NCBI RefSeq assembly: GCF_003339505.1
Contig: NZ_QPIW01000040.1
Coordinates: 1 to 60,384 of the forward strand
Length of the DNA stretch: 60,384 bases
DNA from: Runella aurantiaca
GTDB taxonomy: Bacteria > Bacteroidota > Bacteroidia > Cytophagales > Spirosomataceae
Direction: 5' to 3'
Position numbers and translations under genes: made by a program. A model generated the notes under the pieces. That model ran no database searches, was not told the origin of the DNA, and worked only from the letters and a program-made list of their open reading frames with translations. This document shows, one piece after another, positions 59,604 through 60,384 of this stretch; position 1 is the first letter of the stretch; the number at the start of each line of letters is the position of its first letter.

Positions 59604-59828
59604 GATTATGGGGATGTGGCGCTTTCAGCAGGAATTTCAATTCCACTGGAAGATGTACTGATAGATAATGAACACGAATTTCGGGTAAAACTGCATTTGA
59701 TTATCAACAAAGAAATAGTGTATGAATTGGCCCGTTTGGGTGCTGGAGTTTGTGTGTTAGCCCCTGAGCGATTAGTCAGAGAAATGAAGGAGTTTCATGA
59801 AGCTGCTTTAAAAAAGTATCAACACTGA
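59604..59828 (+). pseudogene. C-terminal fragment of a WYL-domain regulator
   Basis: The frame shifted by one base from the ISL3 fragment reads DYGDVALSAGISIPLEDVLI, then VKLHLIINKEIVYELARLGA and GVCVLAPERLVREMKEFHEA with ALKKYQH at the end. The last ~45 residues match the end of YafY/WYL transcription factors (a strand, LxxLGxxVxVLxPexLrxxxxexhxxaLxxY). It has no start of its own besides a GTG at 59616. It is fused out of frame to transposase debris, so it is likely dead. Confidence 0.6.
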
Positions 59829-59903
59829 TTATCCCTTGAAAACGATAAGGGTATCATTTTGTGTAAATGTGGTGCAAGAATAACTCTGTCCAATTTGTAA
59901 ATA

Positions 59904-60095
59904 CAGACCACCTCGCCTTTGCGTAGTTGACTCATCATCTTTTCCAATTCAGGTCGGTCGGCTTTGATACCCGAGGCTTTTTCCTAAAAGCTCATTTCGC
60001 AACTCGCTTTGGTGATGTCATCGCAGGGTGATTCTAAATTTTAGTCTTTGACGGTCGGCCGCTGCCGTCGAGACCCGAGCATAACCGATAAGCAT
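59904..60095 (-). pseudogene. Decayed serine recombinase (resolvase/invertase) N-terminus
   Basis: The ATG at 60095 begins MLIGYARVSTAAADRQRLK, the N-terminus of Tn3-type resolvases with the active Ser in ARVST. After a frame loss, [20 protein letters not shown] (on minus, ending near 59911) and KGEVV recover the usual next segment. The frames do not connect and the rest of the enzyme is missing, so it is a remnant. An array of TTGACTAAAAC-like motifs lies upstream (60105-60294). Confidence 0.8.
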
Positions 60096-60104
60096 TTGTA
60101 TAGG

Positions 60105-60294
60105 TTTAGTCAACTATCTTTACTATTATTTATACTTTGATTGATATACAAGTTTTATTGACTAAAACGGTCAGTTTTGGGGTGTTTTGCGAAGTGGGGA
60201 ATGGCATGGTAAAAAAGTACTAATAAACCCGCGTTTTCTTGTACTTGCAAAACTGTGTGTATTGTCCTAAAATTAGTTGACCGTTTTTAGTTAA
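60105..60294. repeat. Recurring TTGACTAAAAC/GGTCA motifs upstream of the resolvase remnant
   Basis: TTTAGTCAA (60105-60113), TTGACTAAAACGGTCA (60158-60173) and TTGACCGTTTTTAGTTAA (60277-60294) share one core in both orientations. The latter two are close to reverse complements of each other. Being upstream of a resolvase start, they resemble a res-type crossover/regulatory region. No other gene is seen to the window end. Confidence 0.45.
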
Positions 60295-60384
60295 TCCTGA
60301 AATATGTTTACCGTTTTCTTCTTAGTCCGAATTTAATCTATTTTTTCTCTTTCCGTTTAGAAGGATCGTAATAGTTTTTCCAAC

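Overview
The window reads as part of a plasmid, or a plasmid-derived region, from a Bacteroidota bacterium, most probably Cytophagales (Spirosoma/Runella/Dyadobacter-like). The evidence is an iteron origin with a Rep_3-type initiator and parAB genes at 29.4-32.5 kb, Bacteroidota promoters (a -7 box TAnnTTTG with a TTG/TTTG -33 element), secreted proteins ending in Ala-Gln signal sequences, a type IX secretion sorting domain, and a one-protein hybrid two-component regulator. No rRNA or tRNA gene was seen. Species cannot be assigned by reading.

Layout. 0-1.5 kb: a Crp/Fnr-type regulator and a Rossmann-fold NAD(P) oxidoreductase behind a tandem palindromic operator. 1.6-5.5 kb: a DinB protein and an operon of four secreted proteins, three of them paralogues and one a right-handed beta-helix. 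5.5-14.8 kb: a divergent catabolic island (alpha/beta hydrolase, 3-hydroxyacyl-CoA dehydrogenase, BASS transporter, IclR regulator and VOC protein on minus; MaoC-type hydratase, class III CoA-transferase, thiolase, SDR and a second hydrolase on plus). It looks like uptake, CoA activation and thiolytic cleavage of an unidentified acid that is probably already unsaturated. 14.9-20.7 kb: the same palindromic operator, a quinone oxidoreductase, then egtD, two ABC transporter genes resembling EgtV/EgtU, and egtB, all tightly spaced: an ergothioneine synthesis plus transport operon. The substrate-binding half of the EgtU-like protein is circularly permuted.

20.8-25 kb: small membrane and secreted proteins and a DoxX/WrbA group divergent from a second Crp/Fnr paralogue. 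25-26.2 kb: decayed genes (an alcohol dehydrogenase and the end of a TPR protein). 26.8-28.9 kb: a lipoprotein with a strong terminator and an AAA/DUF4143 ATPase. 29.4-32.5 kb: the replicon, with parA, a small ribbon-helix-helix-like partner, eight 16-bp iterons, an inverted pair of perfect DnaA boxes, an operator palindrome and rep. 33-44 kb: surface proteins, namely a metzincin-like protease with PKD/Ig-type modules facing a three-gene minus-strand operon (pentapeptide-LRR protein, pentapeptide/beta-helix/glycine-rich protein, and an unrecognised 1101-residue protein). 44-53 kb: CsgG-like, PaiB-like and GNAT proteins, a T9SS-sorted protein, a fibre-like protein and a hybrid histidine kinase/AraC regulator. 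53.6-59 kb: a membrane protein, a lipoprotein, and a glycosyltransferase paired with a GH1-RmlD fusion. 59.4-60.4 kb: fragments of an ISL3 transposase, a WYL regulator and a serine recombinase.

Most notable: the ergothioneine operon with its permuted binding protein, the operator shared between two redox loci 14 kb apart, the well-preserved iteron origin, the three-gene surface operon, and an AT-rich block at about 11.5-13.7 kb whose edges fall inside genes. All assignments come from reading sequence by eye; no database search was run.
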